Assembly: GCF_037975245.1 (NCBI RefSeq)
Contig: NC_092578.1
Coordinates: 6,551,001-6,615,000 of the forward strand
Source of the DNA: Apostichopus japonicus
Taxonomy: Eukaryota > Echinodermata > Holothuroidea > Aspidochirotida > Stichopodidae
DNA: 64,000 nucleotides
Direction of reading: 5' to 3'
Each line of letters opens with the position of its first letter. Within the stretch, counting starts at the first letter, position 1. Positions 63,571 to 64,000 of this stretch are shown here, piece by piece. The notes below the pieces were generated by a model. It was not told the origin of the DNA. It saw only the letters and a program-made list of their open reading frames with translations, and did not search any database. A program made the position numbers and the translations under genes.

Positions 63571-63797
63571 CTATTTTGGCCAACCATACACGTCGCCAAT
63601 TAACCATTATTAGTACAATAATGCTGCTTGCTCACCCGCCGTTATCTTCTGCAATGAAACAAAATGTTTCTTGAACTGGTTCGGGGCTAGTTGATGTAAA
63701 CGTAGCATTGACGAAATATGCGACGTTTGAGGTAGGGTCCCGTTGAACTTGCGTGGTTGTCAGACCCATGGGAGAAACAGTGTTTATAGATACTATG
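51462..63797 (-). CDS. Secreted multi-domain EGF/HYR protein, 3' part of gene (15 exons)
   Basis: Fifteen exons join in one frame of 759 codons including the TAA at 51462-51464; the 5' end is beyond the window. Exons: 63636-63797, 62844-62884, 62403-62473, 61017-61263, 60003-60227, 59166-59390, 58271-58387, 57577-57699, 56127-56249, 55581-55694, 54941-55093, 54036-54188, 52842-52982, 52003-52122, 51462-51724. Domain order: two unassigned beta-rich regions, HYR, HYR, eight EGF-like, HYR. From 60227 on every intron is phase 1, the mark of shuffled extracellular modules. HYR repeats occur in echinoderm hyalin and in SVEP1-like proteins, usually in adhesion or matrix roles, so an extracellular matrix or cell-surface protein is likely. 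No transmembrane segment follows the last HYR domain. The exact orthologue is not recognised. Confidence 0.85.
51840..51885 (-). pseudogene. Duplicated fragment of the terminal HYR exon
   Basis: After an acceptor-like CACTAG the minus strand reads DHTPPLILAYPDP, matching DQTPPLVLTCPDP of the last exon but without the Cys, and then degenerates. The surrounding 51838-51975 matches 51685-51835 in intron sequence too, so this is a tandem duplication of about 150 bases with only the exon start included. Confidence 0.75.
52003..52122 (-). CDS. EGF/HYR gene exon: EGF-like 8
   Basis: EHPCASFPCRNGGTC ... FQCTCPRDTYGPTC: six Cys, 40 codons, phase 1-1, acceptor GTTCAG, donor GTACAT. Confidence 0.88.
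52313..52395. repeat. Three copies of a TTTCCTCAAAATGTCTCC unit
   Basis: TTTCCTCAAAATGTCTCC and close variants start at about 52313, 52343 and 52372 in the intron between EGF-like 7 and 8. Confidence 0.85.
52842..52982 (-). CDS. EGF/HYR gene exon: EGF-like 7
   Basis: QSSPCANNDLCLNGGVC ... NFICNCAVGYAGSRC: standard six Cys, 47 codons, phase 1-1, acceptor TTTCAG, donor GTTAGT. Confidence 0.88.
53929..53983. repeat. 18-bp tandem repeat, three copies
   Basis: GAGACAACAACATCGAAA and variants, just downstream of the EGF-like 6 donor. Confidence 0.85.
54036..54188 (-). CDS. EGF/HYR gene exon: EGF-like 6
   Basis: DSQLGTCFNAPCLNGAAC ... GYTCVCEVGWARRDC: standard six Cys with a long Cys3-Cys4 loop. 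51 codons as in EGF-like 5. Donor GTATGG is chosen because it keeps phase 1. Confidence 0.82.
54745..54842. repeat. GAGTACAAATCAA repeats
   Basis: Several degenerate copies (GAGTACAAACCAA, GAGTACAAATCAA, GAGTACATGCAGG) in the EGF-like 5/6 intron, after a short (CAA)n. Confidence 0.7.
54941..55093 (-). CDS. EGF/HYR gene exon: EGF-like 5
   Basis: VVTEITTSDRCLSTPC, GECISIQ, FICLCRDGYGGTLC: standard six Cys. 51 codons, phase 1-1. Acceptor CGTCAG, donor GTAAGA. Confidence 0.88.
55150..55335. repeat. G-rich minisatellite in EGF gene intron
   Basis: Units like GGAAGGGGTGGGGAAGAA and GGGGAGGAAGGGTAG repeat on the plus strand between EGF-like 4 and 5. C-rich on the coding strand. Confidence 0.85.
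55378..55500. repeat. GATATGAT / GACGT / GTTGT short tandem repeats
   Basis: Successive blocks: GATATGAT, (GACGT)n, (GTTGT)n and (GTGATCGTGAT)n. Compound microsatellite next to the G-rich minisatellite. Confidence 0.85.
55581..55694 (-). CDS. EGF/HYR gene exon: EGF-like 4, incomplete Cys pattern
   Basis: VDPCDINPCGSSIC, MTNC, YGYTC, then LSLRPNPSEES with no further Cys: five in all, the last loop lost. 38 codons, phase 1-1, donor GTACAC (weak). Frame is open and joins correctly, so it is probably expressed as a degenerate EGF. Confidence 0.75.
56127..56249 (-). CDS. EGF/HYR gene exon: EGF-like 3 (8 Cys)
   Basis: IDPCTNNLCQDGSTC, EGSC, YVCECGNCSFGTYC; the two extra Cys are in the same places as in EGF-like 2. 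41 codons, phase 1-1, donor GTAAGT. Confidence 0.88.
56755..57360. repeat. GTACTAGATY minisatellite with higher-order units
   Basis: About 600 bases of 10-bp units such as ATCGTACTAG, ATTGTACTAG and ACTGTACAAG, in the intron between EGF-like 2 and 3. ACTTAATATAAC recurs at about 56966, 57076, 57153 and 57238, giving a higher-order period of about 80-110 bp. Confidence 0.9.
57577..57699 (-). CDS. EGF/HYR gene exon: EGF-like 2 (8 Cys)
   Basis: SNVCGNGPCMNEGTC, MDGSC, FNCICPPCYGG and PTC: the six EGF Cys with two more, one before Cys4 and one between Cys5 and Cys6. 41 codons, phase 1-1, donor GTGAGT. Confidence 0.88.
58271..58387 (-). CDS. EGF/HYR gene exon: EGF-like 1 (7 Cys)
   Basis: SPCDGLPCGDHGRC ... 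FQCICNDGCYFGDYC: six standard Cys plus one in the last loop (NDGC). 39 codons, phase 1-1, donor GTAAGT. The odd Cys may be free or pair with another domain. Confidence 0.88.
59166..59390 (-). CDS. EGF/HYR gene exon: HYR domain 2
   Basis: Also exactly 75 codons, phase 1-1: GPDPNPCPQDMMVYM, TIVTWDEPAPRD, FLPLGITVVSYTFNNAFG and CVFNVDVVE. Same length and borders as HYR 1, so the pair probably arose by exon duplication. Confidence 0.88.
60003..60227 (-). CDS. EGF/HYR gene exon: HYR domain 1
   Basis: 75 codons, phase 1-1. GSPISCPADM, LVGWAIPDPGPG, FRVGTNRTIRYVFQNA and FYVCSFLIVV follow the HYR pattern: paired Cys near both ends, V.W..P, F..G...V.Y. The usual GN before the second Cys is replaced by RDFYV. 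Confidence 0.85.
60945..60992. repeat. CATGGACGTG short repeats
   Basis: Four units of 10-12 bases (TCATGGACGTGG, CATGGACGTGC, CATGGATGTGA, CATGGACGTGA) beside exon 61017-61263. Confidence 0.8.
61017..61263 (-). CDS. EGF/HYR gene exon: unassigned domain 2, remainder
   Basis: Phase 0 to phase 1, 82 codons: IRLPISPRTVSITQNG ... FRVPTPLPQGGGFLATIEQG ... FCGVENYLTMFAVDDALPG. Continues the fold begun in the previous exon. No named domain recognised. Borders CTACAG and GTGAGG. Confidence 0.8.
62403..62473 (-). CDS. EGF/HYR gene exon: unassigned domain 2, start
   Basis: Encodes SPPMVTAAIVDRNG then VTITFDQA, phase 1 in, 0 out. Pattern resembles the first strands of Ig-like repeats (SPP.V..A.....G.VTI.F..A). 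Borders CAACAG and GTGAGT. Confidence 0.75.
62844..62884 (-). CDS. EGF/HYR gene 41-nt micro-exon
   Basis: Between TTTTTACAG and GTAAAA borders it encodes LTSDQRCIFLVTA in the only phase (2 in, 1 out) that joins its neighbours; without it exons 63636-63797 and 62403-62473 do not fit and a stop follows. The Cys pairs naturally with that of the preceding exon. Too short for ORF callers. Confidence 0.65.
63486..63569. repeat. (TA)n microsatellite
   Basis: Pure TA tract, 70 bases from the last readable EGF/HYR exon. Confidence 0.97.
63636..63797 (-). CDS. EGF/HYR gene exon: N-terminal unassigned domain, part 1
   Basis: Reads SIVSINTVSPMGL ... FVNATFTSTSP ... ETFCFIAEDNGG, in a beta-sandwich style; CFIAEDNGG followed by CIFLV in the next exon resembles the last strands of an Ig- or HYR-like fold. 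Acceptor AG at 63798-63799, donor GTGAGC; phase 2 at both ends. Further upstream exons lie outside the window. Confidence 0.7.
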
Positions 63798-64000
63798 CTG
63801 TCGATAAAGAAAAAGAAAAAAAACGATCATTTGTAACATTACAGAATCGATTTTCGTGACCATTTTTCTGGTTTGTAATAGCTAGTCATTATAACAACTA
63901 CCAAGAAGTTATTGTTCAACCTCATCAATGGAAAAGGACAATGTGTATTGTCCTCGGGAAGAGTTTTCTTTTATGCTGGCGTCACACTGTCCCGAAGTTG

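Overview
The window is eukaryotic, intron-bearing, AT-rich animal DNA with many (TA)n and poly-G microsatellites and many small transposons. Three actin genes with introns after codons 41 and 121 and inside codon 204, plus a secreted protein mixing HYR (hyalin-type) and EGF domains, point to a marine invertebrate deuterostome. An echinoderm (sea cucumber or relative) is my best guess. Nothing bacterial is present.

Layout. 1-21.5 kb is gene-poor: one well-supported but unidentified exon at 16.3 kb (minus strand), hAT-like non-autonomous elements, a tRNA-derived SINE and local duplications. 21.9-46.1 kb is an actin cluster, all on the minus strand: actin A (coding 21878-24672), actin B (29508-34061), an eroded actin exon-3 relic (37574-37794) and actin C (40590-43282). 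In each gene the four coding exons are 123, 240, 247 and 518 nt, total 376 codons with the stop. B and C each have a non-coding 5' exon about 2.5 kb upstream, next to a TATA box. Upstream of all three genes I see the palindrome ATGAATATTCAT followed 38-49 bp later by a CArG (SRF) box, exact for A and B and one base off for C. Gene B is a mosaic: exon 1 is almost identical to C, exon 3 and flanking intron almost identical to A, which suggests gene conversion. Intron 3 of B carries an antisense LINE with an open reverse transcriptase and a fold-back repeat.

46-51 kb is intergenic, with a U2 snRNA-like fragment beside a 12-bp tandem repeat, a CCAAT cluster and a hAT element. 51.5-63.8 kb is the 3' part of a minus-strand gene for an extracellular protein: two N-terminal domains I cannot name, two HYR domains, eight EGF-like domains and a terminal HYR domain. 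Fifteen exons join in one continuous frame of 759 codons including the stop; the 5' end is outside the window.

Transposons: seven hAT-like elements were delimited by terminal inverted repeats of the type CAGnGGCGTAGCCAGG and 8-bp target duplications (five exact, two imperfect). All coordinates were read by eye; paralogue differences were counted by eye from the printed sequence.
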